Positions 1-9,553 of a stretch of 55,054 nt of DNA are shown here, piece after piece. Position 1 is the stretch's first letter. The number at the start of each line of letters is the position of its first letter. The DNA lies in contig NC_049988.1 of assembly GCF_000003815.2 (NCBI RefSeq), positions 2,632,707-2,687,760 of the forward strand, in the 5' to 3' direction. The translations under genes were made by a program, and so were the position numbers. Origin of the DNA: Branchiostoma floridae. Lineage: Eukaryota > Chordata > Leptocardii > Amphioxiformes > Branchiostomatidae. Below the pieces are notes generated by a model, which was given only the letters and a program-made list of their open reading frames with translations, was not told where the DNA came from and made no database searches.

Positions 1-853
1 CGTTTTGAGCTTATCACTGCAATAACAAGTTTTCTTTTAATCTAAGCTTAACGTGGTATTTCTACTATCATTCATCACATGTATAATTGATTACACAATG
101 TATGTCCGAACCCGTTTTTGTTAGAAAACATGTCCATGCCCAAGCAAAGGAATCAGAACATTCAACTATGAAAAATATCTTTCTACAGAGTATTTCATCT
201 ATTTCATCTATTTACTTTATCTATGCTCTAATGCCTCCTTCGACCCACCGGGTCCACTAATACAAACCCCAAAACAATGATGCCTGTCAGCCATATCTTG
301 TATGAACATTGCATGGTCAAGTTGCAAGACGTCGGCTTTAAGTTATGAATTGGTTTGTTTGTTGAAATTATTGGTTCCATCGAGATTTATTTCTACTGTA
401 CTATTGGCACTCTTAGCGAACTGTTACTAATAACTCTTCACACTTGGTAGCCTTTTTTTCTAAGATACCATATGAAACAGAAATTATTTCGTCAAGCTAG
501 TATTTGGCACTAATTCGTGGCCCTTTACATGGTACTAGATGACAGCAGTGAGAGGCAGGCACAAGTGGACATGCTGGATGGCAGCCTTCTTCAGTTGTTG
601 GAAGGTAACTTTCATGTCTAGCAAAGTAGGCTTCGAACATTTTATAAAGTAGAAAGGCCACATTTTTTAAACAAATACAGGATGTTTCCGAAGAAGAGAA
701 AAAAAAGGAAAATCGTCAGACAAGAAATGCAAAGACCGAGTGTCAAACGTCCAGTGCCCTGTTCGCAAGGTGAAAGCTATATTAAAAAAGGAAATATATT
801 TATTTATATATTATCCTTTTTAAATAGCAAGATGACAGTACCGACATAATGTT

Positions 854-1084
854 TCACAGTTCTTTCAGCGTCCAGACTTGTTTATCAGGTACCACATTTA
901 AGATTTGCCAGTTCTGTGGGTCGAGTACAACCACTGCACCACCGAATACTGACTGAGCATACGAAGAAACCATGAACACCGCAAAAATAAGCAGATATTT
1001 GTGCACGCCTTGCCGTTGGCTGTTTGTTCGAAATTTGCAATCTGGGACGGCAAATCTGGCAAGCTCATTAATGTTCATAAGCAA
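854..1084 (-). CDS. Possible exon or short ORF with a signal-peptide-like segment
   Basis: A 76-codon minus-strand frame contains HKYLLIFAVFMVSSYAQS, which looks like a signal peptide core and cleavage region, preceded by about 28 residues that would be unusually long for an n-region. The mature part would be GGAVVVLDPQNWQILNVV and a short tail. No neighbouring exon on the minus strand was found. It may be chance. Confidence 0.2.
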   Translation of the reverse strand: MLMNINELARFAVPDCKFRTNSQRQGVHKYLLIFAVFMVSSYAQSVFGGAVVVLDPQNWQILNVVPDKQVWTLKEL

Positions 1085-1089
1085 GGAAC

Positions 1090-1965
1090 TGTTTTCTGAG
1101 GCTGAGACGACAGGGGTAATATCGTTAGGCTTTGTTGCCAGAGAAGAAGCTGTTCTTAATCTTGGTCAGCTGGTCCAGTGACTCTTTTTGTTTCAGAAGA
1201 AAAACGTTTTATTCCTGATTTCAGTGCATCTGGTGATTTAGTAATGCATTTCGTTCTACCACAAGAAGCTGCTATTGGTTTAGTGTAACTTATGATGCAG
1301 ATTCCATTCTAGGAGAAGAAGCTATTCTAAGTAGCTGATGATATTGCTACTCCTTTTGTTGAAAAAAAAGAAGCTATTGTTGACCGAAGGACATGCAAAG
1401 CTGGTGTTGTAATGACTATATTAATTGCACGAGATAGAACTTTTCTGTACCGTAGGAAAGCAAATGATGTAGTTGCTCATTTTGATGGTGGAGAAAAGTT
1501 CCATTGGTACCTCATGGTAGCCGACTGTGTAATTGCTTATTTTGTTACAGGAGAAGAAGCCGAAATTGATTTAGGGTGGCTGTGATTTATCTTCTTTATT
1601 TATGCTCCAACATCTTATAGGATTCCCATATACAAACTCCACAACATTAATGCTTGTCCCACTGAACGAGTGGACATAGGACGTGTAAGTGGCATCCTGG
1701 CCGGAGTTACTGTTGTTGTTAGTGATCTACTTGTAAAGCTGACAGCTTCCTCTTCATGTTACTGTTACTGTTACTGTTACTGTTACTGTTACAAAGCAGT
1801 AAGCTACTTATGCAGTGATACAATGAATCGTTCCATGACAGGAGAAGGTGCTCTTAACCTCGGGGTAGCGGGCGATGCAAAGACCGTTGTTGCTGCAGAA
1901 GAGGAAGATGCGTTTGACCTCCGAGGGCTAGATGACGGACTTCTCAGGAAGAATGGCTGTGAAGG
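1090..1965 (+). repeat. Degenerate acidic coding-like repeat
   Basis: A block meaning roughly 'GEEA-x-x-LG' recurs near 1134, 1311, 1371, 1548 and 1839, each preceded by a T-rich stretch ending in GTTRCAG or similar (for example GTTACAGGAGAAGAAGC). Translations vary (REEAVLNLGQL, GEEAILSS-stop, GEEAEIDLGWL-stop, GEGALNLGVAG). Stops interrupt most copies, so it is either a decayed exon array or a noncoding minisatellite. Confidence 0.45.
1756..1793 (+). repeat. (TGTTAC)n hexanucleotide microsatellite
   Basis: About six tandem TGTTAC units. In one frame they read as an alternating Cys-Tyr run, which is a translation artefact of the repeat. Confidence 0.9.
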
Positions 1966-2264
1966 CCATCGGGTAATGTTGAACCAACAATCATCAGATG
2001 ATCATTGGAAAAACAGCAGCAAATAGAATGTTTATATAAAAAAGTGGACCTGAAGCGCTGCATATCTAATTCTCATTGTCAAAAGTAAAGTAGTACTTGC
2101 GCAATAATTGGGCATTTATCTCTTACTATCTAAGTATACCGTTGATATACAATACTGCAAAATCATGCAATTTTCTGAATTTAATCAGTTATATTTAGAA
2201 ACAATCGATAATCAAAAGTAAAATATCATCAAAGGAAAGCTAACAGATTTACATTTTCTCACAG

Positions 2265-2424
2265 GCCGGAGACCAGTGGGGTTCAGCTGATCAGGACAAC
2301 TGTATCTGCCTGGGGCAAGATCGTCTCTGCTATGAAGTCGACTGTCTTCCTGGTTCGGAGGTTGCCCGTGGCTCTAATGGTCTATGGGTCTGTAAAGTTG
2401 GTTCGTCCAAAAGAGCTATAGCAG
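2265..2424 (+). CDS. Gene A first visible exon, Cys-rich segment
   Basis: A CAG acceptor precedes 2265 and a GTAACA donor follows 2424. The 53 residues hold four cysteines, in the spacing C-x-C, then C-x4-C, then a later WVC. This resembles small extracellular Cys-rich modules, but I do not recognise a named family. It begins in phase 0, so the missing upstream exon must end on a codon boundary. The 32-nt exon at 2650-2681 follows in phase 1 and restores phase 0. Confidence 0.65.
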
Positions 2425-5400
2425 GTAACATTGATACAGCATGCTGTTATATGCTATATTCAATTAAGTTATTCAATAGGATAGTTTCTCTCCCCCGAAA
2501 GTTCAACCTCAAGAAAGATGATGGTCGAATTAGATGGCCGAATTAGAATCTTTAGAATCTTACTAAGGAGTATGAACTTAGATAACCATATTTGGTATTA
2601 GCATGATCAGTAATTACATTATGATAGCTTACTGTCCGTTACATTCTAGGATCAGCTGAAGTGACGTCTGACAAAGAAAAGGTAATTACTAAGTGTATCT
2701 TTTTTTGAGGAAATCAATAACTTACAATGATGCACTCCTGTTGATTTGAAGGAAATTTATATCATTTTTTTGTGTTTTCGATTTCGCATCTATGACTCAA
2801 GATCCTTCTCATTGAATTGTTTGAATTTTGAAATTTTGGTTGTTACTGAGGTCTCCATAAATCATTGCGATTTTGGGCACCGTAGTAGTAATTTTATATA
2901 CTGCAGAGTTATTCACCGACACACCGATTTTAAAGTCAGTGTGGTACAGCCGATTATACACATTTTGCTTACCAAATAGCAGCTTGTGTTATCCAAACTC
3001 TCTTCAAGCAGAGGGTACCTTTTAGTCCTCCAACTCCCTTCAAGCAGAGGGTACCTTTGTAGGTCCATTTATTTTGTCAGCTTTTATCTGTGCGCGCTAT
3101 CTTCTACTCGTTACCTAAAGTGATGCTCATTTGTTGCAGCGGATAACTGGATTGGAAGCATTCGGAGTTTTTACAGGGGTTGTTGGTCTTGTTGGATACG
3201 CTATTGACCGCCAAGAGGCTGCAGAAACAACGGCACAGCTTAATGAAATACAAGGTCAGATCAGGGCCCTGGACAGGAAGGTGGACGACTTGACACGAAG
3301 CGTCAGCGATCTACAGCAGGGGCAGCAGTACCTTCAACAAGTCATCCTGTATGGCAAGGACGAACAACGGCTGAGGAACATGCTCAACACTCTTGCTACA
3401 ATGCAAGTCAGAAATGGACAGTATGAGGGCAGCGATATTCAAGGGTGGGCAGACAGCGTCCTGAGTCATGCTTCAGATGGCATCAGACAGGTATGTACAT
3501 ACTGTAAAAGAGACTTAGGCATCGGAGATTCCTATAATGGGGCCAATGAACCATGATTGATTTACGCTACACTGCAAATCCATGTTTCTATTGTGTCATC
3601 TAGATTTGACAAACAGAGAGTAAACGTTCTGGCTTAGATTAACTTGGAGTGATTAAAAAAAAACTTGTTAGATGCACAGTTTTACATGTATGTACATTTC
3701 TGTTCACTTTGCTCGGCTAACAATATTTTTGCAGATGTGTGAATGAATTCGGGATCCAATACGTAGATTGGTTGAGTTACCGGGAATGCTTTGAAAACTT
3801 GATGTAAACTGGCTCCTCAATATTATGTTTGCCTTGGCTGTTGTCGTCTAAAACTTTTATTCGTATACTTTTGCAGGTACTGTTCAATCTTGTGGACATG
3901 GTGGATCCTCAGTCAAATATCTTCAGTGGAAAATCCCTGTTTGAAATCTATCATGAGCAACTTAAGGGGGACCTGAAGAGGTATACTGAAAAGGTATTCG
4001 TCTCATCTCTTTTCAACTCGATAGTTTACTTTTCACTTGATCAGTGACGTACCCACACGGTACGTAAGTTTTAAAACTATAACTCATTCTTACTGGACTG
4101 GCTATCTAGCACCATTGATCAGTAGAATAATTTTACTTTCTATGATCGTTAGGCAGAGGGGATGGTAAAAGTAACTCTGGGATGATACAGGGAGGGGGTT
4201 GGGGTACAGACAAAATGTACAGGCGTGTGGTGCGCTAGAACGATTTGCACCGACCTGGATTGGCCATTTCAAAGCCCCTCTTGATGATTGGTGTCAGCCC
4301 TACAGCGTCGGCTGTGGCTAAACAGAATGACAGTCTCAGCCACATAGGGCAGATGTGTCCTACGTTGCTGAGACTGTCATTCTGTCAGCTGACTCAGGTC
4401 TGTCGCAGAGTTCTAATAAAACCAAAAGTACCATGCCAGGTCCATTTTGTATCAAATGAAATTTTGACATTACTTTTTATTACTCCACCACATATACTGC
4501 CAAAGCTAAAAACAACTGGCGTTGAAATTTAGAGGTTTGTCAGTCTGCCATCATTTTGATTTTGTCTGTGAATTTCGTCTTTGAAGTAACCGATGTTAAT
4601 TTTCACATACAGATGCCACAGAAAGTCGCACAAGTCTATGGGCTTATCGGGGGTGGATATAATGCCTGGATTGTAGCTCTGCGAATCAATGGGCGTGGAC
4701 GTGAAATTGCAGCCAAGGTACAAGAAGCAAAACGAAAGCTTGACAGTGTGCAACAAAATCTGCAAAAATATATTACCTACGGTGAGTTTTCATGATATCA
4801 AGCCTGGTTTGTAGCATATATCTTATTATATATATTACACTTTGATAGCCATTTGACATGCATGTTATCATACAGAAGTTTCTCCCACAATTTTCTTAAC
4901 TAATTGCATCTTTAGGAACGTATTACAATGCAACAAAGATATACGTTCAGTTCCTTTATTTTCTAATATTCTAATACTTTTCCTAAATATGACCTTTTCC
5001 AGGGAATTAGTTTTTTTTTTTCTTTGTTTTAATTGCTGTGTTTACAACGCACACTGGAAATGAACGTCTCACTTTGTGGATCTTCTGCTTAAGTACATAC
5101 ACATACACCATAACTGTTAATATGTTATATTCATCATGCTGGGTTTTACATTTTCAGGCACGTGCCCGTCCGGTTATCAATTGAAGAATACAAAGTGCTA
5201 CAGGGCGTTCAGCATTCGAAAAAGCTGGCTGCAAGCAGATGTGTACTGCCGCAGCCTGGGACTAGGTGGAAACCTGGCAATGCCAAAAGACGCCAACATA
5301 AACGATTTCTTGATCCAACTGAAAAATGCGAAAAACACTGCATGGGAGTTTTGGTTTGGGTTGAATGATAGGGCAAGCGAAGGCCAGTGGAAATGGAATG

Positions 5401-6198
5401 ATGGCACGTCTCTTGGGTCTTACAATTACTGGGGACCAGGAGAGCCTAACAGTGGGGGTAAGGATTGGTGGGGCAGGTACAAGGGTAATGAAGACTGCGC
5501 TGAGTACTTTCGGAAAAGTTGGAGTGGCAGCAAGTGGAACGATGCTAATTGTAACTTGCAAAGGTACTTCATCTGCGAGAGAGCGCCCAATGGTGAGTTT
5601 TCTTTCATTTCCTAGGCGATTATCGTTAGCTGTCTGCATTATTTAATTTTCTCTACCATTTCATACTTTCTCTTCTTGTTTATAACTACACGATTGTATT
5701 TTTTGTCCGAAAATTGCCAAGGCAGAAGACAACAAAATTCGAACATGTTCAATTTGAGCCATTAGAAAATTAGGAATATTCCATACCTAGCTGGTGATGC
5801 TAATGGCTCGACTGGAACACCCCACCATTACAGTGGGGTGTTCCACAATTAAGTTGTTAATTAGCCCTAAGTAGGAGATAAATGTTTTGGCAAAAAAAGT
5901 TCTAACATTCTGTACAACTAATTTTCCCGATTTAACCTTCCTGACGTATTTTCTCCTTCAATCTAATTTACATGTGAACTATATTTCTTTTTATCATTCA
6001 CTTCTTATCTTCCAGTATTCCAGCCCTTCCGTAGAGATTACCGTTGCGGACAGCGCTACCTCACAGAAGACGGTTACCCCGCTGCATGCAACCCTGACGA
6101 CCATGTCCCATGCTGCTCCCCACACGGCTGGTGCGGCAGAACCAAAGCCCACTGCAATTGTCGGGATTGCGTCCACTACAGGAACCTAGGTCTATAAT

Positions 6199-6260
<62 letters not shown>

Positions 6261-7750
6261 ACCTCCCTCTCCTCCGTCCACTCCTGCCCTTCTTTCGTTT
6301 CTTTCATTATCTCTCTCTCACCCCCACCCCCTCTCTGTATCGTTGTCTTGATTCAATCTAACACTTGGATGTTTGCATAATCATGATACTAAAGAGACGT
6401 CAGTTCACATTCAAGTACTGTTAACATCTCAATAACTAGAACAGTCCGTGTGTTCATGAGCCTTGATGTAAACCTAGAATATGGACTTTACATAATCGTG
6501 AAACAATATTTTTTAATTCATTACCTTCATAAATATATGCATGTGTCGTTTTCCGGTGGATATTTCCAGGTGACTTGCAGAAGATGACCTTCCCCACTTC
6601 GCGCAGTACCAGTAACTACGTCAAGCTGTGGCCGACTTGGCCACGAGACATGAGTAGTTTTACTCTATGTCTGCACATGCGCGGCCACACAAGCTTTAAG
6701 ACATCAATGGGACTGGTCAGCTACGCTGTGGGAAGCCACGGCAACGAGATACTCCTATACAAGAATGCTGATAATCGTTTACATGTAATTTTTGTATTCG
6801 TCTCAATATACAGACCCATTTCTGAAATCTGCATGACTTTTGTCGATCTTTTCTTGATTATTTGTATTGTATTGTCATTGAAAGGCACATTCAATACGAT
6901 TAAGTTTTATGTCGTACCAATCCAATCTTTTTATTATAGGATTTTTTTCTGATTTAATTACATGAAACATCGTATTATTGTGTTATCCCGGGTCCAAAAA
7001 TCAATATTTGGTAAGCCAACGATTTATTTATAAGTCAGTGTCAGCCTGGTTGTTTCAATTTAATTTTGATATCTTTGTTTAGAAGATGTAACGTTAAAAT
7101 TATGTTCCATAACCTTTGTTTAATGAGATGCACTAAAATGAATTCACGTCAAAGTGGGACTATGGATTTCAATACTTTTCAAATCAGGACTATTGCTAAG
7201 ATCAGCCTAATCAAGGTTAACTTGCTGGACATGCTTATGTAAAGTTTTGTCGACGCATTCTGTCGAAGCCATATCCATGTACATGTATCGCTATCATTGC
7301 AGTCAGTCTTATTGAAGTTCTACTTTTTTCCAGATATGGGTAGATGACAAAAGGGTTTACACGTCTCCCTTGCCTGTGTGGGATGGTGCCTGGCATGTGT
7401 TATGTATCACCTGGCGCAGCTCTAGTGGAGCTTGGCAGTTCTACTTTGACGGCGTGCGTAGGAACTCAGGCTGGGGGCTAAGCAGAGGAGGCAGGGTGAA
7501 CACTGGTGGCACATGGATCCTCGGCCAGGACCAAGACAGAGTCGGAGGAGGGTTCGACGCGTCTCAAGCATTCGTCGGAGATCTGTCGCAGGTGAACCTC
7601 TGGAACCGCGTGCTGTCATCAGCCGAGCTTCGGAAACGGCCAACATTAAGCTGTGATCGCCATGGCAACGTGATTGACTGGGCAGCAGCTCTCATCGACA
7701 TACGTGGACGAATCACGCGTAGTGCTCATTCTTACTGCAACCGTAAGTAG
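2265..7750 (+). CDS. Gene A: secreted lectin-like multidomain protein (Cys-rich / helical / C-type lectin / hevein-like / pentraxin), 5' incomplete
   Basis: Nine exons join with GT-AG borders and matching phase: 2265-2424, 2650-2681, 3140-3490, 3877-3993, 4613-4781, 5158-5592, 6016-6189, 6570-6784 and 7334-7750 (TAG at 7748-7750). The join is 2070 nt, 689 residues, with no internal stop. Order by residue counted from 2265: Cys-rich segment 1-53; hydrophobic stretch about 68-87; heptad-rich helices about 88-276; C-type lectin domain 278-421; hevein-like domain 422-479; pentraxin domain 481-685. No start codon or signal peptide is visible just upstream, so the first exon is missed or outside the window. 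Lectin and pentraxin domains are extracellular in known families, so secretion is inferred. The last exon may instead end at donor 7743 and splice to 8731, where a stop follows at once; both forms end after Cys-Asn-Arg(-Lys). The exon chain is well supported; biological role is inference. Confidence 0.85.
2993..3062 (+). repeat. Short direct repeat in gene A intron 2
   Basis: Two near-identical ~28-bp units (CCAACTC.CTTCAAGCAGAGGGTACC) about 38 bp apart just upstream of exon 3. Confidence 0.75.
3140..4781 (+). CDS. Gene A exons 3-5: helical/coiled-coil region
   Basis: Exons 3140-3490, 3877-3993 and 4613-4781 encode about 212 residues. A glycine- and valine-rich hydrophobic run (GVFTGVVGLVGYAI) starts about ten residues in. 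A Gln/Leu-rich amphipathic stretch with heptad-like spacing (LNEIQGQIRALDRKVDDL) comes next, then further helices, a short glycine-rich GLIGGGYNAW patch and a final basic helix. The hydrophobic run sits between charged helices. Possible roles are oligomerisation or membrane association. I cannot name the family; structure prediction would be needed to tell a coiled-coil stalk from an all-helical membrane-active fold. Confidence 0.7.
4323..4384. repeat. Inverted repeat in gene A intron 4
   Basis: Perfect 18-bp arms at 4323-4340 and 4367-4384 (CAGAATGACAGTCTCAGC) separated by 26 bp. Probably a small foldback or MITE remnant. Confidence 0.85.
5158..5592 (+). CDS. Gene A exon 6: C-type lectin domain
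   Basis: A single 435-nt exon encodes a long-form C-type lectin domain. It opens with C-P-S-G-Y and a second Cys in TKCY. It has the WFGLND core of the WIGL motif, the EPN calcium/mannose-type triad, and WND before the last two cysteines, ending YFICE. All six expected cysteines are present. In known families EPN with WND marks calcium-dependent binding of mannose-type sugars. The serine- and tryptophan-rich insert between EPN and the next Cys (GKDWWGRYKGNEDC) is longer than usual. Both borders leave a phase-1 module. Confidence 0.92.
5814..5844. repeat. Short hairpin in gene A intron 6
   Basis: Perfect 12-bp arms GGAACACCCCAC at 5814-5825 and 5833-5844 with a 7-base loop. Confidence 0.85.
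6016..6189 (+). CDS. Gene A exon 7: hevein-like (chitin-binding-like) domain
   Basis: The 174-nt exon is phase 1 at both ends and encodes about 57 residues with eight cysteines in the hevein pattern: RCG, then PAAC, then PCCSPHGWCG, then HCNC and DCV. The CCS-x2-GWCG core matches type 1 chitin-binding modules. Binding to chitin or GlcNAc polymers is a family-based inference. A clearly related exon is in gene D at 31681-31851. The donor (CTAG|GTCTAT) is weak, and a long TA repeat starts shortly after it. Confidence 0.8.
   Translation, partial: YSSPSVEITVADSATSQKTVTPLHATLTTMSHAAPHTAGAAEPKPTAIVGIASTTGT
6201..6259. repeat. (TA)n microsatellite
   Basis: About 29 uninterrupted TA units right after the hevein-like exon of gene A, followed by pyrimidine-rich sequence. 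Confidence 0.98.
6570..7750 (+). CDS. Gene A exons 8-9: pentraxin domain
   Basis: Exons 6570-6784 and 7334-7750 encode a full pentraxin fold of about 205 residues. It starts DLQKMTFP and has the usual strands, an EILLYKN segment, WHVLCITW in place of the H-x-C-x-[ST]-W signature, and LGQDQD followed by FDASQAFVGDL as the calcium-site region. Compared with C-reactive protein, the Gln-Asp pair and the downstream Gln are kept, while the first acidic residue is Asp and the residue before the Asn of the first ligand pair is Gly. The signature His is replaced by Val. Calcium binding is plausible but altered. Confidence 0.9.
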
Positions 7751-9553
7751 ACAACTCTCACCCATGTGTAAGAGTATAACGTAAACGATTCTTTGCATCA
7801 GGTGTACTTGTATTCATTCATGTCGAAAACAGTTCTTATTCATACTACTGACTGAATTATTATGATAATCATCAACTCAGTTCAATCTCTGTAATTTACT
7901 ATTTCATGTTAGAGTCCATTCCAAGTCACCATGAGGGTTTTTAATGTGATATTTGTAATAAGTTTGAATATTTTGAATAAAAGAATATCTAAGCCACAAT
8001 AATTGAGATTTTTTTCAAAAAAATGATTAAGAAAATATTAATCTATTTGAATTCTTTTGAATATTTTAGAAACATTTTGAAAGTAACTGTACAAAATATC
8101 TTTATTTAGAAAAATTGTCAAACTTCTGTGTGATTCTTACACATTTACAAATATTTACTAATATTTGTAATCTTTGCCAAATGGTAAAATTAGTTTATTG
8201 CCCCCAAAAAAGTAAGTCCTATTGTTGCCTGTGTATATTTTAAGATTTCACTGCTGGGCACTGGTGGGCCCTTTGTGGTGGGTCATTGTTGCATGACACT
8301 AAACAATACTTTGCAAGGATGTGTGAACTATCTTCCCAGCCCACTGACCTTTTTGGAAAATGTTACAAAAAAATGGTAGAAAATGGTAAATAATGGTAGA
8401 ATGCTGGTATTATTATTTACAAACGATTAGAAGTATCCAATTCCACATCATCAATATCTCCAAAGTTTTACAGAACTGGGGAAATATTTATAAAGTTGAA
8501 ACAGCATTACAAATATTTCTGAAGTATGAAATGTCCTCGACATATAATTACAAAGCTTTAGAATCAATTCTAAACAAGGCAACAAACATCCGCACGGTGT
8601 CTTGGAATTGACTCTACATTGAAACATGGCCGTTGTTATAAATGTACAGGTACATACATGCAATATATTTTTTCATTGGCGTTTGATTGCACCTTCGCTT
8701 ATGGCTACTAAATATATTTCTTTATTGCAGGTTGAGTCCACTGGATTGACCACAACAGTTCCTGGAAAGAGTAAGAACTGTCCTGAAGATACAACACTGT
8801 GACTTTTCCTTGCTACCTTATCGGTTAGCCAGTTTTTGTTCTTACACACCCCCATGAAACTCCTTCAGCTTTCCCCCCTACCCGTTCACCTTTTCCCCCG
8901 GACTTCTCCTTAACCCCCGCTGTACTTCATCTGTACCCCCGTCCTTCATCTTTACCCCCGGTGTAATTCATCTTTTCCCCCGCCCTTCCGCTTTTCCCCC
9001 AATGGCCGCCGTCAACCCGAATTGCACGTAGTCGATAGGAAAATCGTTCAAAAAGTAACAATAACGGCTGCGCCACAAAACATAAAATAGCCTATGCTCT
9101 GGGAAACATTCCTGGCCACTTCTCTGCCCAGTGGCGTTGTACAAATCGCGCCCAATCTTGAGAACACTTGTTACCCTGTAGTTTACTTCATTCAGAGCTA
9201 ATTCTATGTCTGCTACTTTAATGGTGATTCACTCAACATTTCCTGAGTAATTCAATCAACAATATTGAACATCTGATTAGGAATTTCTCCAGCCTTTGTA
9301 TTGATAAACATATCACAGAGACTGATCATACAGAAGTTAGGGTATTATATGGGATAATCCCTTAGTAGCTCATTTTAAAGATGTTAAAACACATACCTTT
9401 TATTAATCGTGCATGGTGTTGCATACTGCATTTGCAAAGTCTTCTTCTGCACAAGTATGTGAGCATTGATTTCAATCACATTTGTAGTTTTAGTGCTTTT
9501 TATTGTCAGCATAGTTTTATTACTTATCTATACTATACTACTTTTTGTATGAT
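7751..9553. other. No supported gene; dispersed AT-rich repeat and pyrimidine-rich block
   Basis: About 7925-8210 is a diverged inverted match to 37855-38085, so it is a dispersed repeat; the only nearby AATAAA (7976-7981) is inside it. A possible alternative terminal exon of gene A starts at 8731 after TTTATTGCAG. About 8850-9000 is a pyrimidine-rich degenerate repeat of TTCATCTTTACCCCCG-like units. Confidence 0.6.

Larger units (their letters stand above)
1..2264. other. No supported gene upstream of gene A
   Basis: AT-rich sequence apart from the repeats listed. Weak similarity between about 210-290 and 1588-1660 suggests an old duplication. The missing first exon of gene A was sought here; no hydrophobic signal-peptide exon with a phase-0 donor was found on the + strand. 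Confidence 0.5.

Noticed and set aside
5262-5639. 125-codon minus-strand frame under the lectin exon
   Set aside because: Shadow of the C-type lectin exon, which has all family motifs on the + strand.
7976-7981. AATAAA as the poly(A) signal of gene A
   Set aside because: It lies in a dispersed AT-rich repeat also found inverted at 37855-38085, so it is not specific to the gene.
8731-8802. Coding exon reading VESTGLTTTVPGK after the pentraxin
   Set aside because: It reads in phase 0, but the pentraxin exon ends in phase 1, which gives an immediate stop at 8733-8735. Kept only as a possible 3' UTR exon.
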